NCBI GenBank assembly: GCA_965261055.1
Contig: OZ253440.1
Span: 1,054,001 to 1,118,000 of the forward strand
Length of the DNA: 64,000 bases
DNA from: G965261055 sp965261055 [NCBI: Fibrobacteria bacterium]
GTDB taxonomy: Bacteria > Fibrobacterota > Fibrobacteria > UBA11236
Direction of reading: 5' to 3'
Shown in pieces: positions 52,375-60,933 of this stretch. Positions within the stretch are counted from its first letter, which is position 1; the number at the start of each line of letters is the position of its first letter. A program made the position numbers and the translations under genes. The notes under the pieces are model-generated. The model did no database searches. It saw nothing but the letters and a program-made list of their open reading frames with translations, and was not told the origin of the DNA.

Positions 52375-53082
52375 ATGAGTCAACCCGAACTGAATAAATA
52401 TCTTCAAGTTCATTGGGTTACCAAAGTAATTCGCTTTTTGTTCCGTATCTATTGCCGTATTGTTTTCAAAATTTATTCCCCATTAACCGTAACGGGCAAA
52501 AAAAATATCCAAAAAAATACTCCTATCATTCTTTGTAGTAATCACAATAGCCATATGGACACGGCTATTCTAGGAATCGTTGCTTGTAAAAGCAATAATT
52601 TTCTAGGAGCTCTAGCCGCAAAAGATTATTGGTTTGATAACTCTTTATTTCACTTTATTGCGAATTGCATGTTTCAATTAATTCCTATTCAAAGAAAAAA
52701 CAGCAAATTATCTAATGATGACTCTCTAACACTTGAAGATACAGTTAACATTGCTAAACTTTTTTTAAACCATAACGACAAAAGACTTGTAATTTATCCT
52801 GAAGGAACGCGTTCAAAAACAGGTAAAATTCAAAAATTTAAAGATGGAGCTTCTTTCTTCTCACTAGATTTAAATATTCCAATTATTCCCGTCTATCTAA
52901 AGGGTATTCATGAAATTTGGGGCAAAGGTAAATTATTTATGCGTCCGCACCCATTTTTTGTATACATAGGAGCACCTATTTTTCCACAGGAAATAGATTT
53001 ATCTTTGCCTTATAAAGAACGGGCAAAAAAAATAACTAAGCTCATTTTTCAAGAAATACAAAGGATGGCCTCTAATGGCTAA
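52375..53082 (+). CDS. PlsC-family acyltransferase
   Basis: This is a 235-residue glycerolipid acyltransferase with the family motifs: NHNSHMD (H57 to D62, the catalytic NHx4D), the phosphate-binding YPEGTRSKTGK, and FKDGASFFSLDLNIPIIPVYL. One hydrophobic segment near the N-terminus (residues 15-35) would anchor it to the membrane. It starts directly after HMG-CoA reductase and overlaps the AGPS gene by eight bases. In this context it may acylate DHAP, the step that precedes AGPS in eukaryotic ether-lipid synthesis. Ordinary PlsC (lysophosphatidate acylation) is the default alternative, and the motifs do not distinguish them. Confidence 0.88.
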   Translation: MSQPELNKYLQVHWVTKVIRFLFRIYCRIVFKIYSPLTVTGKKNIQKNTPIILCSNHNSHMDTAILGIVACKSNNFLGALAAKDYWFDNSLFHFIANCMFQLIPIQRKNSKLSNDDSLTLEDTVNIAKLFLNHNDKRLVIYPEGTRSKTGKIQKFKDGASFFSLDLNIPIIPVYLKGIHEIWGKGKLFMRPHPFFVYIGAPIFPQEIDLSLPYKERAKKITKLIFQEIQRMASNG

Positions 53083-54838
53083 AACACGAGATTTAAAATT
53101 TAAAAATCATCATCGTTGGGGCTTTAAAGACTCCTTTTTTATAATAGAAAATAACCAAGTTATTTTTAAAAGCCCCCGTAATAGTTACTCTTTTTTTGCC
53201 AACCAACCCTTGCCACAATTTTTAAATTATGTTACGGAAAATATAGGTTTAGACTTAACAAAGGAAACAATTAAGTCTGAGAAATCTCTCCCTCAGCTTC
53301 CTAAACCTCAAATCCCAGATCAATTTTTACAAGAATTACAATCTATTTTAAATCATAATCAAATCTCAATAGACACTCTTGATAGAGTTGTGCACAGCCA
53401 CGGTCAAACAACAAGCGAAGAAATCTATAAAATCCTGTATGAAGGAACTCTTAATAGATTTATCGATCTAGTCTTGTTTGCTCAAGATGAGACTCAAGTT
53501 AATCAAATTATTCAAATTTGTCTGAAACATAATATTTGCTTAGTCCCTTATGGAGGCGGAACAAGTGTAAGTGGAGCTTTGATACTACCTAAAAATGAGA
53601 ATAGGCTCATGGTTTCTCTTGATATGCGTCGTATGAATACTATCGAAAAAGTAAATGAAAAAAACTTAACAGCTCGTATTCAAGCGGGAATAACTGGAAA
53701 AGAACTTGAAGAATCCTTAAACTCTTTAGGCTACACTATGGGACATGAACCTGATAGCATGGAGTTCTCAACTTTAGGAGGATGGATTTCCACAAATGCC
53801 AGTGGAATGAAAAAAAATCGTTACGGAAATATTGAAGATATCGTTCTTCAATTTAATCTAGTTAGCCCTATTGGAGAACTGTACCAAATTGGAAATTTTG
53901 ACCGATCTTCCATTGGGATGCAACCAACCAAACTTTTATTTGGTAGTGAAGGTAATTTAGGAGTCATTACAACAGCAACTGTAAAAATCCACAAACTAGT
54001 TGAAAAACAAAAATACGCATCCATTATCTTTAAAGATATGGATACAGGTACAAATTTTTTAAGAGACATATCTAAATCTAGTATAAAACCATCCAGCATC
54101 AGACTCGTTGATAACGCTCAATTCACTTTCGGTGCTGCCCTTAGAGTCGCACCTAAAAACTGGAAAGAAAAACTAATCACAAAACTTCAAAAGTTTGTAT
54201 TATTAAAAGTAAAAAAACTAGATCCTAAAAAGATCTCTCTACTAACTCTTGTCATGGAAGGCTCCAGTCAAGAAGTAAAACAACTGGAAAAATCCATAGA
54301 TCTTTTACGAAAAAAGCACCAAGGAATTACTGGAGGTGAAAAAAATGGCAAAAGAGCTTATTTGTTAACCAATATTATTGCTTATATTCGTGATTTTCTA
54401 GGTGACTACCAATGTATCGGAGAAACGCTCGAAACAACGGTCACTTGGGACAAAATTAAAAATGTTTCAAAAACAGCTCATCAAACTTTAATTGATCAAC
54501 ATCAAAAGTATAATTTGCCAGGAAAACCTTACTTTTCTTATCGTATTACACAACTATATCACTCTAGCGTTTGTATCTATATAATGTTAGGACTTTGTAC
54601 CAAAGGAATTGAAAACGCGACTGAAATTTATACTAAAATTGAATCTGCGATTAGAGACTCTATCATGAAAGCGGGAGGTTCTTTATCTCACCATCACGGT
54701 ATTGGTAAATTGAGACAGCCTTTTTCTAAAAGAACTCTTTCTCAATCTAATATAGAATTACTTAAATCTGTAAAAGACAAAGTAGATCCTCATAATATTT
54801 TTGGTATTCAAAATAATCTATTTACAAAAAATAGCTAA
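53075..54838 (+). CDS. Alkyldihydroxyacetonephosphate synthase (AGPS) homologue
   Basis: AGPS swaps the acyl chain of acyl-DHAP for a fatty alcohol, creating the ether bond of ether lipids, with FAD. The 587-residue product matches the eukaryotic enzyme throughout. The N-terminal HRWGFKDSFF corresponds to the human WGYNDSxF region. The FAD loop is VPYGGGTSVSGAL (158-169). The stretch EPDSMEFSTLGGWISTNASG and then MKKNRYGNIED (225-264) is nearly identical to human AGPS. The RITQLYHSSVCIY region includes the catalytic Tyr equivalent, and GGSLSHHHGIGKLR (534-547) has the essential His cluster. Generic FAD-linked oxidases lack this set. It lies between plsC and a DHRS7B-like reductase gene with overlaps of a few bases. 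Confidence 0.93.
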   Translation: MAKTRDLKFKNHHRWGFKDSFFIIENNQVIFKSPRNSYSFFANQPLPQFLNYVTENIGLDLTKETIKSEKSLPQLPKPQIPDQFLQELQSILNHNQISIDTLDRVVHSHGQTTSEEIYKILYEGTLNRFIDLVLFAQDETQVNQIIQICLKHNICLVPYGGGTSVSGALILPKNENRLMVSLDMRRMNTIEKVNEKNLTARIQAGITGKELEESLNSLGYTMGHEPDSMEFSTLGGWISTNASGMKKNRYGNIEDIVLQFNLVSPIGELYQIGNFDRSSIGMQPTKLLFGSEGNLGVITTATVKIHKLVEKQKYASIIFKDMDTGTNFLRDISKSSIKPSSIRLVDNAQFTFGAALRVAPKNWKEKLITKLQKFVLLKVKKLDPKKISLLTLVMEGSSQEVKQLEKSIDLLRKKHQGITGGEKNGKRAYLLTNIIAYIRDFLGDYQCIGETLETTVTWDKIKNVSKTAHQTLIDQHQKYNLPGKPYFSYRITQLYHSSVCIYIMLGLCTKGIENATEIYTKIESAIRDSIMKAGGSLSHHHGIGKLRQPFSKRTLSQSNIELLKSVKDKVDPHNIFGIQNNLFTKNS

Positions 54839-54843
54839 ACCCT

Positions 54844-55677
54844 ATGACTCATAAAGTTATCATTATCACAGGTGCATCAAAAGGTATAGGAAAAGAACTT
54901 GCCCTAAGTTTATCCAAAAAATATCAAACTAATGTATCTTTTGCACTTTGCGCCCGCTCGTCAGATGAATTAAATAAAGTAAAAAATTTAGTGGAAGAAA
55001 ATAAATCATCTTGTATCACTATTGTTGCTGATGTTACCAAAGAAAAAGACAATCAAAAAGTTGTTTTTGAAACAATTAAGGCATACCACAAAATTACTCA
55101 CCTTGTTTTAAATGCAGGTATTAGTATGTGGTCTGAATTTTCAAATATCACTAAAATTAGTTCCATTAAAAAAATTATGGATACAAACTATACGGGACCA
55201 GCCTATATACTATACCATGCTTTATCTCATTTGAAGAAAAATAAAGGGCATGTTATTGCTATTTCATCATTACAGGGAATTATTAGTTTACCAAAGCATT
55301 CAGCTTATGCCGCATCCAAACACGCATTACATGGTTTAATAGATTCAATATCTTTAGAAGAACCTCTTATTAATTTTTCTAAAGTATTACTAGGTTGGGT
55401 TCGTGGTACAGAAATCAGAGCAAATAGAATGATTGAGTCTAATTCTATTAAACAGAATAAAAAAGCTCCACCTAAAAAAAATAATAACAACCTTTTTTCT
55501 ATTAGCAGTCAAGAGTGTGCTCAAAAGATTCTAATTCTTATTGAAAAGCCGAAAAGACAACTTTTTATCCCACCCATTCTTCAGTTAGGTTTTTATTTTT
55601 ATTTTATGTTCCCTAACATATTTAAAAAAATACTTATCAAAGTCATAAAGTTGGAACAAAAAACGACTTCAAATTAG
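54844..55677 (+). CDS. DHRS7B-like short-chain dehydrogenase (candidate acyl/alkyl-DHAP reductase)
   Basis: This is a 277-residue classical SDR: cofactor motif TGASKGIG (10-17), LNAGIS (89-94), catalytic Ser in AISSLQG (about 141), and YAASK (Y155, K159). The active-site stretch GHVIAISSLQGIISLP, then HSAYAASKHA, is strikingly like mammalian DHRS7B/PexRAP, the peroxisomal enzyme that reduces acyl- and alkyl-DHAP. A hydrophobic C-terminal segment could attach it to the membrane. It follows the AGPS gene by five bases, so it probably carries out the next reaction, reducing alkyl-DHAP. SDR specificity is hard to read, so the substrate is an inference from similarity and context. Confidence 0.85.
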   Translation: MTHKVIIITGASKGIGKELALSLSKKYQTNVSFALCARSSDELNKVKNLVEENKSSCITIVADVTKEKDNQKVVFETIKAYHKITHLVLNAGISMWSEFSNITKISSIKKIMDTNYTGPAYILYHALSHLKKNKGHVIAISSLQGIISLPKHSAYAASKHALHGLIDSISLEEPLINFSKVLLGWVRGTEIRANRMIESNSIKQNKKAPPKKNNNNLFSISSQECAQKILILIEKPKRQLFIPPILQLGFYFYFMFPNIFKKILIKVIKLEQKTTSN

Positions 55678-55692
55678 TAATTGACTTTTTAT

Positions 55693-56577
55693 ATGAATGA
55701 TTTTGCTTCTTTTCTTTCAAATTTTAAAAAGAAAACACCTATTTTTTTACTGAATTGTCACCCCTACAACATTAAAAGTTCTTTACCCTTAATTATGGGA
55801 ATCGTTAATATCACCACCGATTCTTTTTTTGATGGATCAGTGAAAAAGACAACGGATAGCATTCTAAAAAAAGTTGAACAATATATTGCAGATGGAGCTC
55901 AAATAATTGATATTGGTGGCGAATCTACCCGACCTTATTCGAAAGTAATAAGTATTCAAGAAGAAATTGATCAAATTCTTCCTATCATCTCAAAAGTCAA
56001 ACAGAATTTTGATATTCCAATATCAATTGATTCTTATAAATCTGATGTCGCAAAAGAAGCCTTTGAGGTTGGTGCGACTATTGTCAACGATATCTCTGGA
56101 ATGTCTCTTGACCCAAACATGGAATCATTCATAATTGAACAACAAGCCACTATTGTTTTATGTCATATCCAAGGCTCCCCTCAAACCATGCAGAAAAAAC
56201 CTACATATAAAAATGTCGTTCAAGATATTTATTCTTTCTTAGAACAACAATCAAATAAACTTATCTCAAAAGGCCTTCCAAAAGAAAATATTTGCCTAGA
56301 TCCTGGTATAGGCTTTGGAAAAAACCAACAACACAATATTGACATTCTACAACATTTACATGTTTTCAAAAAAATTAATAGTAATATTTTAATCGGATTA
56401 TCTCGTAAGTCTTTTATACAAAAACTTCAGGGCTTAGAAACATCAGATAAACTTATTCCTAGTGTTACTTTAAATCTTTTTTCTAGTTTGCAAGGTGCCA
56501 CCATTTTACGCGTGCATGATGTAAAAGAAACAGCCGAAGCTCTTAAATCATTATATTCTATCTTTATAGATGAATGA
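55693..56577 (+). CDS. folP: Dihydropteroate synthase
   Basis: FolP joins pterin pyrophosphate to p-aminobenzoate in folate synthesis. I placed the start at the ATG at 55693; an in-frame TTG at 55681 adds only four residues. The 294-residue TIM barrel has the sulfonamide-target motifs LIMGIVNITTDSFFDG and IIDIGGESTRPYSK. SIDSYKSDVAKEAFEVGATIVNDISG follows, then CLDPGIGFGKNQQHN, and SRKSFIQKL near the end. It follows the ether-lipid genes by 15 bases and overlaps the next gene by an ATGA junction. It often sits after ftsH in bacteria; here the lipid genes lie between them. Confidence 0.95.
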   Translation: MNDFASFLSNFKKKTPIFLLNCHPYNIKSSLPLIMGIVNITTDSFFDGSVKKTTDSILKKVEQYIADGAQIIDIGGESTRPYSKVISIQEEIDQILPIISKVKQNFDIPISIDSYKSDVAKEAFEVGATIVNDISGMSLDPNMESFIIEQQATIVLCHIQGSPQTMQKKPTYKNVVQDIYSFLEQQSNKLISKGLPKENICLDPGIGFGKNQQHNIDILQHLHVFKKINSNILIGLSRKSFIQKLQGLETSDKLIPSVTLNLFSSLQGATILRVHDVKETAEALKSLYSIFIDE

Positions 56578-58094
56578 CTTTTCTTAGGTACTTAGGTTTT
56601 TTTATTTTCCTTGAGCAAATTTTTGCGTTCAATCCACAAATTTTAAAATTACTAAACGAAGCTTTAAATGATGGAGCTTTAGAATTTTCTCAGTATCAAC
56701 AAGTTTTAGAAGAACTGAAACAAAATGTATCTTGTCAAAAAGCTTCTCAAATTTTACACTCATCTATTGGGAACCTTTATGACTTTGAATGTGACGAAAA
56801 GAAAATACCAACCAAAACTGAAACATCTTATCAAAGTCAATTTTTTCCTGAGATTAACTTGTATCGCCATCAGTTTTTGTTCTCCTTCAAAAACAAAATA
56901 TTATCACTAAAACAAAAACTAAACAACAATTCTATTAATGATATTTCTCAAGTCAATCTTAATTACAAAAACCAATTTATTCAATTCGGACATTTATCTA
57001 TACCTCGATCTAACCTTGTTGGTCGAAATTATTGGGTTTCTCAAAATCCTTTATCTACAAAAATTTCATCTTTAGGTTCTCCTAGAAAAAAATTTCATGG
57101 ATTATATTGGAAAAAAAAAACGAAACAAATTCAATTTAACTTATGGTATTCATATAACACTAATTTGTCCTCTTTATCAAAAAATAAAATAACTGCAACT
57201 TTTATAGGTGTCAGAGTTATTAAAAAATGGAAACAAATCAATATTGGACTTCATTCAACTCTACAGTATTTTAACCAGAAAAAACTAAATGTGTATACAG
57301 TTTTAAATAGTATTCACTTCAAAGAGCTCTGGCTTAATCAAAGTATATCTATATCAACATCTCCATCTTCTTCTTTTCATTCCAACCAAGACGTTCTACC
57401 TTGGTTTATTTCTTGGCAGTGGCAAGATTTAAGAAAAACATCTTTCTTTGAATTCTCTAAAGCAAATTCAAATTATTGGAATCCTCTTCACCCATATTAT
57501 AGTCGTTCTGATTCTGTTTTCTTTTCTGAAATTACCGCTTACGGTGCTAATGAGAATAGATTACATTGGAGACAAAAAGTAGTTTTTTGGAGGAAGTCTA
57601 GAAAAAATTGGATTAAGATCTCTCCTATTCTATTTAATACAAAAGCTCAATGGGTACAAAGAGAGGGCATCAAACTTCTTTACTTTTCTTCAGCAGATCT
57701 ATCACTTAAAGCAAACAATTTTAAAACAAATATAAAATTAAAATACCAAAACACAAGTTCTAATCCTTTTTCATCAATTAGAATTAAACAGAATTGGATT
57801 CACCAAAGACAACAAATTCATCTTAAAAATGAACTGAAATCTAAATCCTATCAGGGTAGTTATCCTTTTCCCTCATCTTTAAAATGGCTGTACAAAACAA
57901 ATCTGTTTACCTTTCATACAGAAATTTTAACGCATGATATGTTAAACCCTTTAGCAAAATGGAACTTTGAGCTATCTCATTCTTGGAATTTAAACTCTTA
58001 TTTAATCGTTTTTAACGAAACCTTGCTATCCTTTGAAAAAACAACATTGCAAAATAATTTATATTATCAAATTCAAGTTAAAGGTATTTGGTAA
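56574..58094 (+). CDS. Putative outer-membrane beta-barrel protein
   Basis: This is a 506-residue protein of no family I recognise. An N-terminal signal peptide (TFLRYLGFFIFLEQIFAF) is followed by a short helical segment (about 20-60) with one Cys pair (VSCQKASQ, then FECDEK). The rest, from about residue 85, is continuous alternating hydrophobic/polar, aromatic-rich beta-strand sequence with many Asn, Ser, Trp and Tyr turns. That pattern is expected of a large outer-membrane barrel. It overlaps the folP stop by four bases (ATGA) and ends just before a shared terminator. Cotranscription with folP is likely; a functional link is not implied. Confidence 0.68.
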   Translation: MTFLRYLGFFIFLEQIFAFNPQILKLLNEALNDGALEFSQYQQVLEELKQNVSCQKASQILHSSIGNLYDFECDEKKIPTKTETSYQSQFFPEINLYRHQFLFSFKNKILSLKQKLNNNSINDISQVNLNYKNQFIQFGHLSIPRSNLVGRNYWVSQNPLSTKISSLGSPRKKFHGLYWKKKTKQIQFNLWYSYNTNLSSLSKNKITATFIGVRVIKKWKQINIGLHSTLQYFNQKKLNVYTVLNSIHFKELWLNQSISISTSPSSSFHSNQDVLPWFISWQWQDLRKTSFFEFSKANSNYWNPLHPYYSRSDSVFFSEITAYGANENRLHWRQKVVFWRKSRKNWIKISPILFNTKAQWVQREGIKLLYFSSADLSLKANNFKTNIKLKYQNTSSNPFSSIRIKQNWIHQRQQIHLKNELKSKSYQGSYPFPSSLKWLYKTNLFTFHTEILTHDMLNPLAKWNFELSHSWNLNSYLIVFNETLLSFEKTTLQNNLYYQIQVKGIW

Positions 58095-58099
58095 TAAAA

Positions 58100-58127
58100 A
58101 AAGGCTTTGTTTCACAACAAAGCCTTT
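58100..58127. terminator. Bidirectional terminator between the folP-barrel run and rplQ
   Basis: A perfect 12-bp inverted repeat, AAAGGCTTTGTT-TCAC-AACAAAGCCTTT, lies between the convergent barrel-protein gene and rplQ. On the minus strand the stem is followed by a run of T, so it should end the ribosomal/rpoA transcript efficiently. On the plus strand the T run is weak. It is the clearest intrinsic terminator seen. Confidence 0.85.
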
Positions 58128-58146
58128 ACTAAAGCTGGCAAAAAAA

Positions 58147-58680
58147 CTATTCTGCTTTTTTTGACTCTTCTTTTACTATGCTCTCTACTGAAGCATCTTC
58201 TTCCTTTGGTTCATTGACAACTTCCTCTTTTGAAGATGGTCTTGTCTTAGCTATCTTAAGTGATTTAGAACCCTCATTTTTTTTGGATTTAGAAATTGCA
58301 TCATCTACTAGGGTCACTATTGCCATTTTGGCATTATCTCCATGACGATAATCTAAAAGTTTTAATACACGTGTATAACCACCGTTACGATCTCTATAAC
58401 GATCAGCTAAGATTTGAAACAACCCTTGAAACGATTGTTTATCTTTAACAAAACGAGCCGCTTGTCTTTTTGCCGCCAAATCACCTTTTTTAGCATAAGT
58501 AATTAAACGATCGACCAAACTTCTTACGGCCTTAGCTTTCGGAACAGTTGTCCTAACATGCCTATCCATCTGATTTTCAGACAAACCTTTCAATAATATA
58601 GAAGTTGCTAAGTTCTTCAACATTGCCTTGCGATGTGCACTATTTCTGCCTAATTTTTTTGTTTTTACACCATGTCTCAT
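58147..58680 (-). CDS. rplQ: 50S ribosomal protein L17 with C-terminal extension
   Basis: The N-terminal 115 residues are standard L17 (MRHGVKTKKLGRNSAHRKAMLKN, then TTVPKAKAVRSLVDRLITYAKKGDLAAKRQA, then GGYTRVLKLLDYRHGDNAKMAIVTLV). A tail of about 55 charged residues follows (KSKKNEGSKSLKIAKTRPS, then acidic EEVVNEPKEEDASVESIVKE). Extended L17 proteins occur in several phyla. It is the last gene of the operon, 27 bases after rpoA and before the terminator. Confidence 0.96.
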   Translation of the reverse strand: MRHGVKTKKLGRNSAHRKAMLKNLATSILLKGLSENQMDRHVRTTVPKAKAVRSLVDRLITYAKKGDLAAKRQAARFVKDKQSFQGLFQILADRYRDRNGGYTRVLKLLDYRHGDNAKMAIVTLVDDAISKSKKNEGSKSLKIAKTRPSSKEEVVNEPKEEDASVESIVKEESKKAE

Positions 58681-58707
58681 AAATTTTACCTAATCTTAAT
58701 TTAGATT

Positions 58708-59667
58708 TTAACTGTTTTTGTCAATAGACATTCCAAAATGAAGATCCAAAGAAATTAAAACTTCATTCAATTCAACTAAAGACTTCCGACCAAAGTTCTT
58801 GTATTTCAACATTTCAGATTCTGAATGTTTCACCAAATCACCCAAAGTATGAATTTGAGCCCATTTTAAACAATTACTTGAGCGAACTGACAATTCTAAT
58901 TCATCTATTTTCGTTTGTAACAATGAAGAAAGTCTTTCGCTTTCAACATCTTGTAAAGCTTCTTCAGCTGAATCTAGTTCACCTTCAAAATTAATAAAAA
59001 GATCAAGATGATCACTCAATAACTTTGCAGAATACGCCAAAGCATCTTCAGGAGAAATACTTCCATTAGTCTCTATATCAAAAGTCAAAGAATTTAAATC
59101 TGTTTTTTGACCAACACGCGTATCAGAAACATCATAATTTACTTTTAATACTGGAGAATAATTAGCATCTAAAGAAATTAATCCAACTGTTTTAACTTCT
59201 TCTTGACTTGCTTCAACATAACCACGACCTATAGAAATATATATTTTCATTTCTAAATGAGCTTTTGTATCTAAAGTTGCAAGATGTAAATCTGGGTTTA
59301 AAATTTCTACATCAGGATTTAGATCAATATTTGCTGCAGAGACTTTACCTTCTCCCGAAATATTTAAGTGAAGTACAGTTTCTTCATCTGCATTTAACTT
59401 ACAATGTAACTGCTTTAAATTCAAAAGCAAATCAGCAACATCTTCTTTAACACCTTCAATGACATCAAATTCGTGGTTAACGCCTTCAATTTTTACGGCA
59501 ACAACACTTGGACCCTGTAAACTTGAAAGCATGATACGACGCAAAGTATTTCCTAAAGAAACACCCCAACCTCGTTCTAAAGGCTCTATGACAAAACGAC
59601 CATACTTGTTATCGTTTTCTTCACTTTTTTTTATTCCCTCTGGCATTGGGAGAGTTTTCCATTTCAT
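58708..59667 (-). CDS. rpoA: RNA polymerase alpha subunit
   Basis: RpoA dimerises to start RNA polymerase assembly and contacts activators and UP elements. The 319-residue product has the N-terminal domain (GRFVIEPLERGWGVSLGNTLRRIMLSSLQG, then HEFDVIEGVKEDV). The C-terminal domain follows with two helix-hairpin-helix motifs (SVRSSNCLKWAQIHTLGDLV and KYKNFGRKSLVELNEVL). It directly follows rpsK. rpsD, which lies between rpsK and rpoA in most bacteria, is missing. Confidence 0.97.
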   Translation of the reverse strand: MKWKTLPMPEGIKKSEENDNKYGRFVIEPLERGWGVSLGNTLRRIMLSSLQGPSVVAVKIEGVNHEFDVIEGVKEDVADLLLNLKQLHCKLNADEETVLHLNISGEGKVSAANIDLNPDVEILNPDLHLATLDTKAHLEMKIYISIGRGYVEASQEEVKTVGLISLDANYSPVLKVNYDVSDTRVGQKTDLNSLTFDIETNGSISPEDALAYSAKLLSDHLDLFINFEGELDSAEEALQDVESERLSSLLQTKIDELELSVRSSNCLKWAQIHTLGDLVKHSESEMLKYKNFGRKSLVELNEVLISLDLHFGMSIDKNS

Positions 59668-59703
59668 CTTGATGACTCCGTTATTTTTGTACTATGGTAA
59701 ATA

Positions 59704-60180
59704 TTAAATTCTTCTTTTTTTCTTTGGTCGACATCCATTATGTGGAACACCTGTAACATCTTGAATAGATAAAATATCTAAACCCGTCATCTTTAAAGAA
59801 CGAACCGCTGATTCTCTACCAGGACCTGCACCTTTAACTCTGACATCTAATTTTTTAACACCTAATTCAAGAGCTTTTTGAGCGGCTCTTTCTGCAGCTA
59901 ATTGAGCAGCGAAAGGCGTACTTTTTCTAGAGCCTTTAATTCCGACACAACCAGCAGAACTCCAACTTACAGTTTCCCCATTAACATTAATAATTGTAAC
60001 AATTGTATTATTAAAAGAAGCTAAAACAGTACACTGTCCATAGGGACTTGCTTGTGTTTTTCCTCTTTTAACTTTAACAGCAGAAGTATCTGTTGTTGTT
60101 TCTGAAACAACTTCTGTTGAAGTTTGCTCCTTTAGTGGAGTTTCTTCTTTTTTTTCCAAATCTTGAGTATTTTCTGACAT
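59704..60180 (-). CDS. rpsK: 30S ribosomal protein S11
   Basis: S11 sits in the small-subunit platform. The core runs from about residue 40 ([46 protein letters not shown], in order) to the conserved end [26 protein letters not shown] 35-residue Thr/Glu-rich N-terminal extension ([20 protein letters not shown] and onward) is unusual for S11. It starts after a weak ribosome site, 18 bases after rpsM. Confidence 0.97.
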   Translation of the reverse strand: MSENTQDLEKKEETPLKEQTSTEVVSETTTDTSAVKVKRGKTQASPYGQCTVLASFNNTIVTIINVNGETVSWSSAGCVGIKGSRKSTPFAAQLAAERAAQKALELGVKKLDVRVKGAGPGRESAVRSLKMTGLDILSIQDVTGVPHNGCRPKKKRRI

Positions 60181-60198
60181 AAAGAACCTTTTATATTA

Positions 60199-60576
60199 TT
60201 ATTTCGTTACTTTTTTCTTGTTAGCGACTGTTTTACGAGGTCCTTTTCTAGTTCTCGCATTCTTTTGAGTATTCTGACCACGGACAGGAAGACCTTTTCT
60301 ATGACGTAATCCTCTATAAGAACCTATTTCAACCAATCGTTTAATATGCATTAATTGTTGTGTTCTTAGATTTCCTTCTGTGACATAATCCTTCTCAATT
60401 GTTTTACGAAGAAGTCCTATTTCATCAGAATTAAGATCACCTATTTTTTTGTTAGGATCAATTCTTATTTTTTCCAAAATTTGAGTGGCAAAAAAGCCAC
60501 CTATTCCGTACATATAAGTTAAACCTATAATACATCTTTTATTATCTGGTAAATCAATACCTGCTATACGAGTCAT
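60199..60576 (-). CDS. rpsM: 30S ribosomal protein S13
   Basis: S13 bridges the subunits at the head of the 30S particle. The 125-residue product begins [25 protein letters not shown] and contains [19 protein letters not shown] followed by [15 protein letters not shown], the standard C-terminus. It follows rpmJ by 11 bases, as in the usual rpmJ-rpsM-rpsK order. Confidence 0.97.
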   Translation of the reverse strand: MTRIAGIDLPDNKRCIIGLTYMYGIGGFFATQILEKIRIDPNKKIGDLNSDEIGLLRKTIEKDYVTEGNLRTQQLMHIKRLVEIGSYRGLRHRKGLPVRGQNTQKNARTRKGPRKTVANKKKVTK

Positions 60577-60587
60577 AATTTTTCCTT

Positions 60588-60704
60588 TTATCCTTGTCTT
60601 TGTTTATGTCTAGGATTTTTCTTACAATTAATACGTATCACGCCCTTTCTACGAACGATGATACAATTATCACATCTTTTTTTTACTGAAGCTCTTACTC
60701 TCAT
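60588..60704 (-). CDS. rpmJ: 50S ribosomal protein L36
   Basis: This short gene encodes 38 residues, beginning [14 protein letters not shown] and ending [14 protein letters not shown]. The zinc-ribbon ligands C-x2-C, C and H are all present, giving the zinc-binding form of L36. It starts seven bases after the infA stop and ends 11 bases before rpsM, the normal place. Confidence 0.95.
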   Translation of the reverse strand: MRVRASVKKRCDNCIIVRRKGVIRINCKKNPRHKQRQG

Positions 60705-60711
60705 AATATTC

Positions 60712-60930
60712 TCATTTTTCTCTATAAACAATTCGACCATGATTTAAATCATAAGGCGATAATTCTACTAAAACACTATCATCAGGAAGAATTCTAATGT
60801 AATTTTTTTTCATAGCTCCAGAAATATACGCCAAAATTTCATGCCCATTCTCTAATTCAATCCTAAAAGTTGCATTAGGAAGAGACTTCTTAACCTTACC
60901 TCTGACTTGGATTCCATTTTGCTTTGCCAT
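60712..60930 (-). CDS. infA: Translation initiation factor IF-1
   Basis: IF-1 binds the ribosomal A site during initiation. The 72-residue OB-fold product has the hallmark [52 protein letters not shown] (read in pieces), ending GRIVYREK. It lies three bases after secY. The map gene, often between secY and infA, is absent. Confidence 0.96.
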   Translation of the reverse strand: MAKQNGIQVRGKVKKSLPNATFRIELENGHEILAYISGAMKKNYIRILPDDSVLVELSPYDLNHGRIVYREK

Positions 60931-60933
60931 AAA

